Positions 1-7,515 of a stretch of DNA of 12,593 bases are shown piece by piece. Position 1 is the first letter of the stretch; each line of letters starts with the position of its first letter. Origin of the DNA: Chlamydiia bacterium (GTDB taxonomy: Bacteria > Chlamydiota > Chlamydiia > Chlamydiales > FEN-1388). The stretch covers positions 1 through 12,593 of the forward strand of contig PMZB01000277.1 of the NCBI GenBank assembly GCA_003170575.1. Direction: 5' to 3'. A program made the translations under genes and the position numbers. The notes beneath the pieces were generated by a model. The model did not search any database. It saw nothing but the letters and a program-made list of their open reading frames with translations, and was not told where the DNA came from.

Positions 1-29
1 ACATAAAGATTGTTTTTAAGGAGAGAGAT

Positions 30-2834
30 ATGACAGATGTTCCTGCAGACACCACGCCTCATGTGCGTATAGGAGATACTGGGCATGAAATGTCCTTAAA
101 AGAGCTTGCTGATATCGCCACAGGCACAGGTCTTGGCAAGACCTGGAAACAGGTTAAGCTTGCCGCTCTTACTGGAAGATGGGTTAACAAAGCAACGGTA
201 CAGAAATGCTTGGGTGAACTCAACTTGGATGAGTTGAAGACGATTCAGAACCTGTATCAAGATACCGAAAGGTTAGAGAAAAAGTCAGGACTCGGGACAT
301 TGGCTGCTGTAGAGATAGAAAGGAGGAGGGCAACATGGGGGGATTTGGGTGGTGGAGAGCAATGGGGAGATGTGCGCAAGAATATGGGTGAAGCTAATCT
401 TGCTCGTTTATTATATGCCTATTCTCGAGGACCAGAAAAGGGGGATCAAGCTTTAAAAGAATACCTTGAAAATGGTTTGATTACTCCTACCCCTGAATTT
501 CTTGCTCATCAATGCAAGATACTCTCAAAAGGTTATACAGAAAGGAGTGTACTTATTCATGCGAAGGAAAATTTTGCTTTGGCGCATGCGGGAAGGCTGA
601 AGGTAAAAACAAAAGAAGAGCGTGTACAGAAATACGATGAGTTGATCCGACCAAAGATTCCTGAAGTGGAAGGATTGACACCGGAAATCAGCGCATTTTT
701 ACACAAAAAGGAAAAGACACCAGAAGATGAAGCAGATTTGAAAGCCAAGCAGGAACTTAGGGATAAACTGAAGAATGAGATAAAGACGTGGAAAGATGAG
801 AGGATAAAAATTTTGCAAGAACCAGTTACGGACTTTTCACTTTCTGATTATTGCCGGGGAATAGTAGACGCAAGAAAAATGGTGAAAACCCCTTCTCAAC
901 AAGGTGAAGTTAAAGAAGATAAGGATGTCAACTTTTTTACCCGATCTGTGGTTGGCCAGTTTATTTCAGGAATTGAGGACAAAGCTTTACAGCGAGAAGT
1001 GGCTGTACGAAAAACGGAAAAGCTAGATGATTATGAGAAAGATTTGGACCAGAAAAAAACAGACGAAAGCCCTTATGGTGAAAGATCAATAACGCAAGAC
1101 CAAATGAAGCATCAGCAAGAAATTTGGGGACGACTTACTGCAACAACGGCTTCCTTGGATGGTGTTAAGGACGCTGCCAAGGATTCTGCAGGATTCAGAA
1201 CGGCCAAAAATGCAACAGGGTGCGACTTCAATGAAATTGCAAAAGATACCATTCATGAAAAAGTCTCTCTCCAGGGAGAACGCGGAGAATTCAAAGGAGC
1301 TGTTGCTCACTGCATTGGGCAACGCTATTCTGTGCAACATCAAGAAGATGCGCATGGGGTTGGGACCGTTTTGTACAATGGCAAGAAGATCCCTTTCTTC
1401 GCTATATGTGATGGGCATGGTGGAGCAGCGGCTGCACAATTTGTAGCCACCAATTTGCAAAAGATTATCCAAGAGACAATTTCTGGCCCAGGTGATCTTG
1501 CCGCTCGATTACCTCTTTTAGGGGTAAAAGCAGAGCAAGCTCTTGGCTCTGCTCGAGAAGAGGGAAGAAAGAAACGTTTGGAATCACAAAAGTCTTTAAG
1601 TGATGCAGTTTTTGCTTTTGAAGGGAAGAAAGTTCCTTTTTCGGAAAATCAACTGAGGGATATTGCTAAAAAATTCGAGGTGCCTCTCTCAAAGCCTTTA
1701 GTGGAGAAAGAACTGGATGATCTGCTCATAGCTCTTGATACTGCTTGCGAGAAGGAGCTGTTTGGGATTCAGGGAATTGACCTTTCAAAGCACATGTCTC
1801 CTCCAAAGAATGTGGAGGAACGCAAAAATCGGATTTTAATGATGAATAATCTTTTAACTAATCTGAGTTCTCATCCTGAGCTAAAGGACTCAATAAAATT
1901 GTTAACCCCTTCCCTCAAGCGTTTTGAAAATAAGGAAGATATTATCTCTTTATATAAAACACTACTTCGATCGCCGCCTCCACTTCCTAACGAACTTGTG
2001 AAACAGGCCACAGACTTTTTCATTTCCCTTCCTGCTAGTTTCGTTCTTGAACAAGCAGGGACTACTCTCACGTTAGCGCTTCCTATTGGGGATGAATTAT
2101 GGGCAGTTAATGTCGGCGACTCAAGAATAGTGCTTCAGGACGAAAAAGGGAATGTTACTCAGCTCACTCGAGATGAATCGCCTCTTGTAGGTAGGGCTTC
2201 GGCCGAACGAAGAGGGGGGCGAGTTGAAGAGGGGAAATCAGGCCCAAGACTGTATAGTGGTATGGAAGGAACTGGTTCGGCACGCTCCATCGGAGATATG
2301 AAACTTTATGGTGTCACCCCGCGAGCAAAAGTTACAAGATGCAAAATTCCACCTGAAGGAGGTCGACTGATCCTCGGATGTGATGGTTTGTATGAACGGA
2401 TGTCAACACACGAGGTTGGGCAGCTTACTCAGCATAGGGGCTTCAAGAACCCTGAAGAAAAAGCCCAAGCACTTGTGTATGGTTCTTTTGCCATGGGGAG
2501 CGAGGATAACATCTCCGCTATGGTTGTTGATATACCCGCTAAAAAGCCAACAGCAGAGGCTCCACAGATTTCTGCAGAGGAAATAAAAGTACGCCAACGT
2601 AAATATAGTGCTGCGGTTCATAACTCGATTTTCTTATTCACTGAATATTCGGAAGCTATCACAGAAAAATATCCTGAACTGAAAAATCTTACAGGGACAG
2701 GACTAGAGAGACAGAAAATTCGGTTCCCAGTTGAACACAAAGTACTTGAAGAAGTGGTGCATTCTGACAATCCTGAGGCTCTTTTAACCAAATATTTTGG
2801 TAATAGATGGAAAGTGTGGCGTGTACAGTCATGA
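30..2834 (+). CDS. Large PP2C-type serine/threonine phosphatase domain protein
   Basis: A 934-aa protein starting at an ATG with a good ribosome site, AAGGAG at 18-23, six bases upstream. The PP2C (PPM) domain spans about residues 425-835 and has the full metal-binding motif set in order: QED at 438-440, DGHGG at 461-465, AGTT at 676-679, VGDSR at 695-699, RDES at 714-717, SARSIGD at 750-756, GCDG at 783-786 and EDN at 825-827. The family removes phosphate from Ser/Thr using two Mn/Mg ions, so activity is expected. Two things are odd. About 210 residues separate DGHGG from AGTT, far more than in compact bacterial PP2Cs. The first 420 residues match nothing I recognise: they are charged and helical, with a likely coiled coil around 195-265. 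A helical tail of about 95 residues follows the domain. No signal peptide or membrane segment is visible. The stop codon overlaps the start of the downstream tsp gene. The phosphatase domain is secure. A role as a secreted effector is only inference. Confidence 0.9.
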   Translation: MTDVPADTTPHVRIGDTGHEMSLKELADIATGTGLGKTWKQVKLAALTGRWVNKATVQKCLGELNLDELKTIQNLYQDTERLEKKSGLGTLAAVEIERRRATWGDLGGGEQWGDVRKNMGEANLARLLYAYSRGPEKGDQALKEYLENGLITPTPEFLAHQCKILSKGYTERSVLIHAKENFALAHAGRLKVKTKEERVQKYDELIRPKIPEVEGLTPEISAFLHKKEKTPEDEADLKAKQELRDKLKNEIKTWKDERIKILQEPVTDFSLSDYCRGIVDARKMVKTPSQQGEVKEDKDVNFFTRSVVGQFISGIEDKALQREVAVRKTEKLDDYEKDLDQKKTDESPYGERSITQDQMKHQQEIWGRLTATTASLDGVKDAAKDSAGFRTAKNATGCDFNEIAKDTIHEKVSLQGERGEFKGAVAHCIGQRYSVQHQEDAHGVGTVLYNGKKIPFFAICDGHGGAAAAQFVATNLQKIIQETISGPGDLAARLPLLGVKAEQALGSAREEGRKKRLESQKSLSDAVFAFEGKKVPFSENQLRDIAKKFEVPLSKPLVEKELDDLLIALDTACEKELFGIQGIDLSKHMSPPKNVEERKNRILMMNNLLTNLSSHPELKDSIKLLTPSLKRFENKEDIISLYKTLLRSPPPLPNELVKQATDFFISLPASFVLEQAGTTLTLALPIGDELWAVNVGDSRIVLQDEKGNVTQLTRDESPLVGRASAERRGGRVEEGKSGPRLYSGMEGTGSARSIGDMKLYGVTPRAKVTRCKIPPEGGRLILGCDGLYERMSTHEVGQLTQHRGFKNPEEKAQALVYGSFAMGSEDNISAMVVDIPAKKPTAEAPQISAEEIKVRQRKYSAAVHNSIFLFTEYSEAITEKYPELKNLTGTGLERQKIRFPVEHKVLEEVVHSDNPEALLTKYFGNRWKVWRVQS

Positions 2835-4627
2835 AAAGTTTGTGTACTTGCGGGGTGCGGCGTTTTTGGACCAAGCTCATTATTCTAAGTAGCATGGTGG
2901 CCTACGTTTATCCCGCATCCCCTGGCATATCAGATAAGCCTGTCACCCTCTCTTCGTTACCGGCCCTTGTGGATAAGCTGATAAAGGCAGAGCCGGAAAA
3001 AAAGAGTCTGGATGGGGAAATTATCATTGCAGCTCACAACCGATTTATTGAGTTATTGGATCCAGAAAAAGGGTATTTTCTTGAGGATGAGATTTTCCCT
3101 TTTCTCGATCCTGCAAAGAAAAAGGAATATGCGGCTGAACTGACAAATGGATCCTATCAATCATATAAAGACATGGTGGAAGTTTTTCAAAAAGCCATTC
3201 AAAGATCGCGGGAGATTCGTCAAAAACTTCAGGGAAAGGTTTTCTCTGAGATACCAACAGAATTCCCGAAAACAGGTGAGCAGCTTGAAGCAAAGGTGTA
3301 TTGGCTTTTTCTTGCCTCACGATCGGATCGGAAAAGAACTGTTGCTGACTTAGGAAGACAAGAAGAAGAGTGGAGCACTTGTAATGAAGAACTCCTTGCT
3401 CAGACTATTCTCAAATCCATTCTCCCAGTGGTGGATGTAAATTCAGCCGTTCTTGGAGAAAGGGATGCCAGAGCTATGCGGGAGAAGTTAACAAAGGAAG
3501 CTCATGGGACTGGTATTATTTGCGAGGAAGTGGAAAATAACATTCGCATTGCTCAAATCCAAAAAGGGTCTCCTGCTGCTAAGAAGGGCTTGTTTCAAAG
3601 AGGGGATATTCTTCTTTCTATCGATGGAAAGATTTGCCAAAATTTGTCTCTTGAAGAAGTAGATGGGCTTTTAAGAGAAAAAGATAATGGATCAGTTCTT
3701 ATTGCATGGGAGGGACCAGCTGGAGAGAGAAAGGAACAGATCCCTCTTCAATCATTCATTCTCGAGGAGGGCCGTGTCCAAGGGGAGATGCATGGAAATA
3801 TTCTGGTTGCACAAGTTCCGGTTCTTTACTCTAACGGGAAAGGGGTTTCCACGACTGAGGACTTGGCTAAGAGTATAAAGCAGGCTCAGCAAAATGGTCC
3901 TGTTTCAGGAATCATCCTTGACCTTCGAGACGATGGAGGAGGGTACTTGACAGAGGCCATCAGTACATGTGGACTGTTCATAAAAACAGGAGTTGTTATG
4001 GCAGCTGTTTATGCGAATGGTCAAAAAGCGGTGTATCGAGATACTGACCCCCGAGTTTTTTTTGATGGGCCAGTAGTTATTCTCATCTCAGAGAGGACAG
4101 CGTCAGCTGCAGAAATAGTTGCTCAAACGCTCAAGGATTATGGAAAAGCAATTATTGTAGGGGCTGAAAGGTCGTTTGGTAAGGGCTCCATCCAAATGCA
4201 GACAGTAACTGATGCGAAGGGGGCAGGAGACATACCTCTTCGCTATACTGTAGGGAAATTTTATAGTGTTGCAGGAATCTCCCCCAATGGGAAGGGGGTG
4301 AAAGCTGATATTGTGTTACCAGGATTTTCCAAGAAGCTCACCCATCCTTTGTCAGCAGCAACACTTCCGGAAAGGATTCCGCCGCTCTTTCACGATACGC
4401 TGAATGATATTCCAGGTACTGCACGAGCGGAGTACCAAAAATCTTATATTCCTTACTTGCAAGAGAAAGAGTATACGTATCGAAAGCTTATTCCCTTGTT
4501 AAGGGAAAAAAGCGAAAAGCGAGTAAAAAAACTGAGCCTTCAGTCTGGGGAACAAATTCCAAAGGAGCAACTTCACGAGGCGGAAAATATTTTGGAAGAC
4601 CTTATTGAAAGATTGAAAGAAAAGTAA
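2831..4627 (+). CDS. tsp: Tail-specific protease, S41 family (Tsp/Prc, CT441-like)
   Basis: An exported serine protease that degrades envelope or secreted proteins from their C-terminal tail. I chose ATG 2831 (598 aa) because it forms an ATGA overlap with the preceding stop and gives a clean signal peptide: basic residues up to about position 15, then a hydrophobic stretch (LIILSSMVAYVY) ending near an Ala-Ser. An in-frame ATG at 2807 would add eight residues and spoil this. Residues 35-195 resemble the Tsp N-terminal domain (LLDPEKGYFLEDEI). A PDZ domain lies at about 226-308 (GTGI, GSPAAKKGL, GDILLSIDG). The catalytic domain follows, with LDLRDDGGG at 363-371, Ser425 in TASAAEI, and Lys451 with Gln455 in GKGSIQ, the Ser/Lys dyad plus Gln of Prc. 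GKGVKADIVLP near 487-497 is typical of C-terminal processing proteases. The ending is shorter than in E. coli Prc (682 aa). CPAF, the other chlamydial S41 protease, is less likely because of the Tsp-type N-terminus and the PDZ domain. Confidence 0.92.
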   Translation: MKSLCTCGVRRFWTKLIILSSMVAYVYPASPGISDKPVTLSSLPALVDKLIKAEPEKKSLDGEIIIAAHNRFIELLDPEKGYFLEDEIFPFLDPAKKKEYAAELTNGSYQSYKDMVEVFQKAIQRSREIRQKLQGKVFSEIPTEFPKTGEQLEAKVYWLFLASRSDRKRTVADLGRQEEEWSTCNEELLAQTILKSILPVVDVNSAVLGERDARAMREKLTKEAHGTGIICEEVENNIRIAQIQKGSPAAKKGLFQRGDILLSIDGKICQNLSLEEVDGLLREKDNGSVLIAWEGPAGERKEQIPLQSFILEEGRVQGEMHGNILVAQVPVLYSNGKGVSTTEDLAKSIKQAQQNGPVSGIILDLRDDGGGYLTEAISTCGLFIKTGVVMAAVYANGQKAVYRDTDPRVFFDGPVVILISERTASAAEIVAQTLKDYGKAIIVGAERSFGKGSIQMQTVTDAKGAGDIPLRYTVGKFYSVAGISPNGKGVKADIVLPGFSKKLTHPLSAATLPERIPPLFHDTLNDIPGTARAEYQKSYIPYLQEKEYTYRKLIPLLREKSEKRVKKLSLQSGEQIPKEQLHEAENILEDLIERLKEK

Positions 4628-4652
4628 GGAGTTCTGTACTCTCTTCCTTTTT
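4626..4652 (+). terminator. Weak hairpin and T-run after tsp
   Basis: Directly after the tsp stop, AAGGA at 4626-4630 can pair with TCCTT at 4645-4649, with an alternative inner stem GGAGT/ACTCT. The 3' arm runs into five T residues (4648-4652). The stem is short with a large loop, so it may equally be read-through sequence into the tRNA. Confidence 0.2.
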
Positions 4653-4668
4653 AAATGCGATTTTGTAT

Positions 4669-4741
<73 letters not shown>

Positions 4742-4856
4742 ATTTCGTCCCAGTCTCTAAAATTTCTGTATTTTTTTTCTGTACACTAATTCGTCAGATT
4801 TGCATATCTACTGATCTTTTAGGAAAATCAAACTGATCGAGGCTTTGGTTAACAAT

Positions 4857-5222
4857 ATGGCGCTAAGTAAGACGGATGTTTCAAAATATAAAAAACGCCT
4901 GGAGGCGATGCGAGACAAGATTTTGGTCTCGCTGCAGCTTAGTACGGCGGAGGTAAAAAAACCGGATGAGGCAACAGGGTATTCACAACACCATGCTGAC
5001 CAAGGAACGGATGATTTTGACCGGAAAATCAGTATTGAGCTCACTACCAAAGAATTCCAGTTATTGGGAAAAATTGAACGGGCATTAGAAAAGGTAGCTG
5101 ACGGCTCTTATGGCAAGTGCGATATTAGCGGAGAAGACATTCCCAAAGCACGCCTGGACGCAATGCCATATGCTACAACAACTGTGAAAGCACAAGAGAA
5201 GCTAGAAAAAGGATTAATCTAA
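4857..5222 (+). CDS. dksA: DksA/TraR-family RNA polymerase regulator, zinc-site degenerate
   Basis: A 121-aa protein of the DksA/TraR family, which enters the RNA polymerase secondary channel and alters promoter response, often together with ppGpp. The N-terminal half is a charged helical hairpin. The segment HADQGTDDFDRKI at 46-58 matches the acidic coiled-coil tip region of YteA/PVC-type members. The C-terminal globule keeps the family layout (YGKC at 85-88, IPKARLDAMPYA at 95-106, QEKLE). The C-x2-C-x17-C-x2-C zinc site, however, reads Cys88, Ser91, Thr109, Ala112, so only one of four ligands remains. The fold must therefore be stable without zinc, as reported for cysteine-poor DksA paralogs in some proteobacteria. 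ATG 4857 gives a normal N-terminus. A TTG at 4845 is the alternative. Neither has an ideally spaced ribosome site (GAGG at 4839-4842). The stop codon shares one base with the lspA ATG (TAATG), which suggests translational coupling. Confidence 0.85.
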   Translation: MALSKTDVSKYKKRLEAMRDKILVSLQLSTAEVKKPDEATGYSQHHADQGTDDFDRKISIELTTKEFQLLGKIERALEKVADGSYGKCDISGEDIPKARLDAMPYATTTVKAQEKLEKGLI

Positions 5223-5701
5223 TGAGTGCTGTAAAAATACAGCCTGTGGATAGTTGTGTTTTTCTCTTTCTTTTAGCACTGGACCAGGTGTCCAAAATCC
5301 TTTCCCTTGCCTATCTTATTCCTGGAAAGCCACTGGCTCTTGGCGCACTCTTTGGAGTGCGCTTTGATCTATTATTAACTACTAATCAAGGAGCTGCGTG
5401 GGGGGCGCTTTCTGCGTATCCTGGCCTGCTTTTGGCAGTTCGCTTGATCTTTATTGTTTGCTTGGCTTTTATCTACCTGGGATATGCAGGTTCTTTTTCT
5501 TACCGAATTACTGTTCTCGCTATTCTGGCGGGGGCAGTCGGGAATATTATTGATTCCCTTTTTTGGGGTCATGTAGTAGACATGATTCATGTTACCTTGT
5601 GGGGTTGGGACTACCCTGTTTTTAATCTAGCTGACACATGGATCTTTTTGGGATGTGTTACTTTTCTTTTTAGGTCGTTTTTTGAAAAAAAGAGAGCTTA
5701 G
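5222..5701 (+). CDS. lspA: Lipoprotein signal peptidase (signal peptidase II)
   Basis: An inner-membrane aspartyl protease of 159 aa that removes the signal peptide from diacylated prolipoproteins. The family signatures are present in order: ALDQVSK at 19-25, TNQGAAWG at 54-61 (usually N-x-GaAFG; here Trp replaces Phe), GAVGNIIDSLFWGHVVDMI at 104-122, and FNLADTW at 134-140. The catalytic aspartates are Asp120 and Asp138. Hydrophobic segments at about 11-33, 66-89, 94-115 and 136-154 give the expected four-helix topology. Length is typical. It has a good ribosome site, AAGGA at 5209-5213, eight bases before the ATG. It overlaps the dksA-like stop by one base and is followed with no gap by cinA, so the three are almost certainly one transcript. 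Confidence 0.95.
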   Translation: MSAVKIQPVDSCVFLFLLALDQVSKILSLAYLIPGKPLALGALFGVRFDLLLTTNQGAAWGALSAYPGLLLAVRLIFIVCLAFIYLGYAGSFSYRITVLAILAGAVGNIIDSLFWGHVVDMIHVTLWGWDYPVFNLADTWIFLGCVTFLFRSFFEKKRA

Positions 5702-6934
5702 ATGGAACGCCTTTCTCTTGTTGCCATAGGTGATGAAGTATTGTGTGGACATACTGTGAACACAAATGCCTCAACAGTTGCTCTAGCCTGTACGAAGATT
5801 GGAAGAGCGCCTATTTCGCATACTGTTGTAGGTGATGATGTCGTTGAAATGGAAAAAATTCTTCGCCGAGAATTGGCGCTTGGCGGAGATGTGATTGCTT
5901 TTGGAGGGCTTGGCCCCACAGGCGATGATCGTACCCGGGAAGTTATCTCAAAAATTTTTGAAACCCCGCTTGTGCTTCGAAAAGAATACGCAAAAGAATT
6001 AGAGCTAAGGTTTGGAAAAGAGTATCCAACCATAAAAAATCAGGCTGCTCAGCCAGAAAAGGCAAAGTTGCTCACAAATAGTGTGGGGACGGCTCCGGGT
6101 CTTTTTTTAGAAGATAAAAACCTTTTCCCTATGGCCCGCCTTTTTGTGCTGCCAGGGCCGCCGTATGAGTTTCAAGATGTGTTTGGGCGAGAAGTACTCC
6201 CTTTGCTTGGCAAAGGCAAGTGCATTGCAAGCGTCTGGCTTTCCTTTATTGGAGCAGCGGAGCATGAGGTAAATGCAAGCCTAGAGCGTGTACAAGCTCT
6301 ATTTCCAACTCTCCACTATGGAATTTACCCCTCCTATGAAACCGTATCAGTTCATCTTTTTCATGAGGATGAAGCGCTTGTTCAAAAAGCCCGAGCATCA
6401 TGTCTCGTTGAATTTCAAGGCCTTCTCCTTCCAGAGGGAGTGCCTTCTTTGGAAGCATTTTGTCTCGCACTTCTTGGAAAATTAGGATGGACAATGGCAA
6501 CGGCAGAATCTTGTACTGGAGGTGCGATTGCAGCACGAATGTGCTCAGTCAGTGGCGCCTCGGCAGTTTTTTGTGGAAGCGTTGTGGCATATACAGAGAG
6601 TACAAAGGTGAGGGTGCTTGCTGTTCCAGAACAAGTGATTAAAAAGTTTGATGTGGTAAGCACTCAAGTTACCGAGCACATGGCAGAAAATGTTCGCACA
6701 CTTATGGGAACTGATGTTGCTCTGGCCGTGTCAGGATACTTTGGCCCAACAGGAGGAACAAAAAAAGCCCCGCTAGGCACTGTTTGCGCAACACTTCTTC
6801 TTCCAGAATCAACAGTGTCTCAGACCTTTTTCTTTCATGGATCACGCGCATCCATCTGTGCGCAGACAGTAGGGGCGCTTTTGGCTTTGGTTTGCAAAAC
6901 CTTAGTGCTAGCTCAGTGCAAAAAATCCAGTTGA
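5702..6934 (+). CDS. cinA: CinA: NMN amidohydrolase / nucleotide pyrophosphatase
   Basis: A two-domain protein of 410 aa. Residues 1-170 are the MoCF-biosynthesis-like (COG1058) domain, with IGDEVLCG at 9-16, GGLGPTGDDRT at 68-78 and LPGPPYEF at 150-157. Work on other bacteria links this domain to ADP-ribose pyrophosphatase activity. A linker of about 75 residues follows. Residues 250-400 are the CinA/PncC domain that deamidates nicotinamide mononucleotide to nicotinate mononucleotide, recycling NAD breakdown products. It has AESCTGG at 268-274 with the conserved serine, VVAYTESTK at 294-302, VSTQV at 319-323, and SGYFGPTGGT at 344-353. The last motif deviates from the usual TGIAGPxGGT. The ATG begins on the base after the lspA stop, and only a weak purine-rich ribosome site precedes it, so translation probably depends on upstream ribosomes. 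It ends 14 bases before the stop of a convergent gene. Confidence 0.93.
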   Translation: MERLSLVAIGDEVLCGHTVNTNASTVALACTKIGRAPISHTVVGDDVVEMEKILRRELALGGDVIAFGGLGPTGDDRTREVISKIFETPLVLRKEYAKELELRFGKEYPTIKNQAAQPEKAKLLTNSVGTAPGLFLEDKNLFPMARLFVLPGPPYEFQDVFGREVLPLLGKGKCIASVWLSFIGAAEHEVNASLERVQALFPTLHYGIYPSYETVSVHLFHEDEALVQKARASCLVEFQGLLLPEGVPSLEAFCLALLGKLGWTMATAESCTGGAIAARMCSVSGASAVFCGSVVAYTESTKVRVLAVPEQVIKKFDVVSTQVTEHMAENVRTLMGTDVALAVSGYFGPTGGTKKAPLGTVCATLLLPESTVSQTFFFHGSRASICAQTVGALLALVCKTLVLAQCKKSS

Positions 6935-6941
6935 TTTGGAG

Positions 6942-6967
6942 AGAAGACTTACTCCATTTTGTCTTCT
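6942..6967. terminator. Hairpin between convergent stops (possible bidirectional terminator)
   Basis: AGAAGAC at 6942-6948 is a perfect inverted repeat of GTCTTCT at 6961-6967, with a 12-base loop. It lies just after the cinA stop and straddles the stop of the opposite gene (6949-6951). Neither strand has a T-run directly after the stem, so intrinsic termination is uncertain. No other structure is visible in the 14-base gap. Confidence 0.3.
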
Positions 6968-7515
6968 GAAACCTTGTATAGTGGACTCAGATTTCCTGGT
7001 TGCAATTCGAGCATTTCAGTATCAAGCTCTTCTGTTTTTCGTCTTTTCGGTGTCCAATACTCATCATCCTGGGTGTCCATATTTTTGCGTTTCCTTGGTG
7101 CAGGGATCTGCTGAATAAATTCTTCATCTTCAGCTGACAAGGGTTGTCCGCACTTAACTGTTTTAATTATGAGTTCTGCGAGCCTATCTACTTCAGAACA
7201 TGCTTCCGAATCGGGATCAAAAAAGGTATCAGCTTGTCTTGGGGGTAAAGAAGGGTCTATCATGGGTTGTTCCTTGTTATACTGATTGGTGATGCCTTGA
7301 ATTAGAGAAATATCTCTTGGCGTAAGAGAAGGTGGAATTTCATAAAGAAGAGCAGTCTCTATAGAATTAACTATAGAGGTGATTCTCGTTCTTAAGTCAT
7401 TGAAGAATAGAGATTCATCTGATTCTTCGCCTCCTTCATGATGGCGAGCTTCCTCAACAAGACTACGGTGGAACTCGTTAAGGGAAGGAAGAGTATCGTG
7501 AAGATTGATATTCAT
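6949..7515 (-). CDS. Unknown protein B of a tandem pair, with bipartite NLS-like motif
   Basis: A 188-aa protein I do not recognise. I chose the ATG at 7515 because it overlaps the stop of the upstream gene as ATGA and because the N-terminus then aligns without gaps to that neighbour (M-x-I, T-L/I at 8-9, L12, E/D14, F15). An in-frame ATG at 7536 would add seven residues. The protein is acidic and helical, without signal peptide or membrane segment. Two similar modules can be seen, at about 43-80 and 111-137, each with an R-h-x-x-h start, then L-T/S-P/A-x-D and a Q-x-I ending. The C-terminal part holds RKRK at 141-144 and PKRRK at 156-160. The 12 residues between the two basic clusters fit the classical bipartite nuclear-localisation pattern. 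In an intracellular bacterium this would suit a host-directed protein, but it could also be chance or nucleic-acid binding. Gene reality is supported by length, coupling and homology to the neighbour. Confidence 0.72.
   Translation of the reverse strand: MNINLHDTLPSLNEFHRSLVEEARHHEGGEESDESLFFNDLRTRITSIVNSIETALLYEIPPSLTPRDISLIQGITNQYNKEQPMIDPSLPPRQADTFFDPDSEACSEVDRLAELIIKTVKCGQPLSAEDEEFIQQIPAPRKRKNMDTQDDEYWTPKRRKTEELDTEMLELQPGNLSPLYKVSEDKME

Noticed and set aside
1086..1472. Long antisense frame within the PP2C gene
   Set aside because: It lies inside a gene with a complete set of phosphatase motifs, and its own translation has no recognisable feature. I treat it as a shadow frame.
2807..2830. 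Earlier ATG start for the tail-specific protease
   Set aside because: It adds eight residues before the signal peptide and has no ribosome site, while ATG 2831 forms a standard ATGA coupling.
2831..4627. CPAF (secreted chlamydial S41 protease) identity
   Set aside because: The protein has a Tsp-type N-terminal domain, a clear PDZ domain and the Ser/Lys dyad of Prc.
4763..4783. Direct repeat TTTCTGTA on both sides of a T-tract after tRNA-Phe, possible attachment site
   Set aside because: It is only eight bases, with no integrase or mobile gene nearby and no duplicated tRNA end, so chance in AT-rich sequence is likelier.
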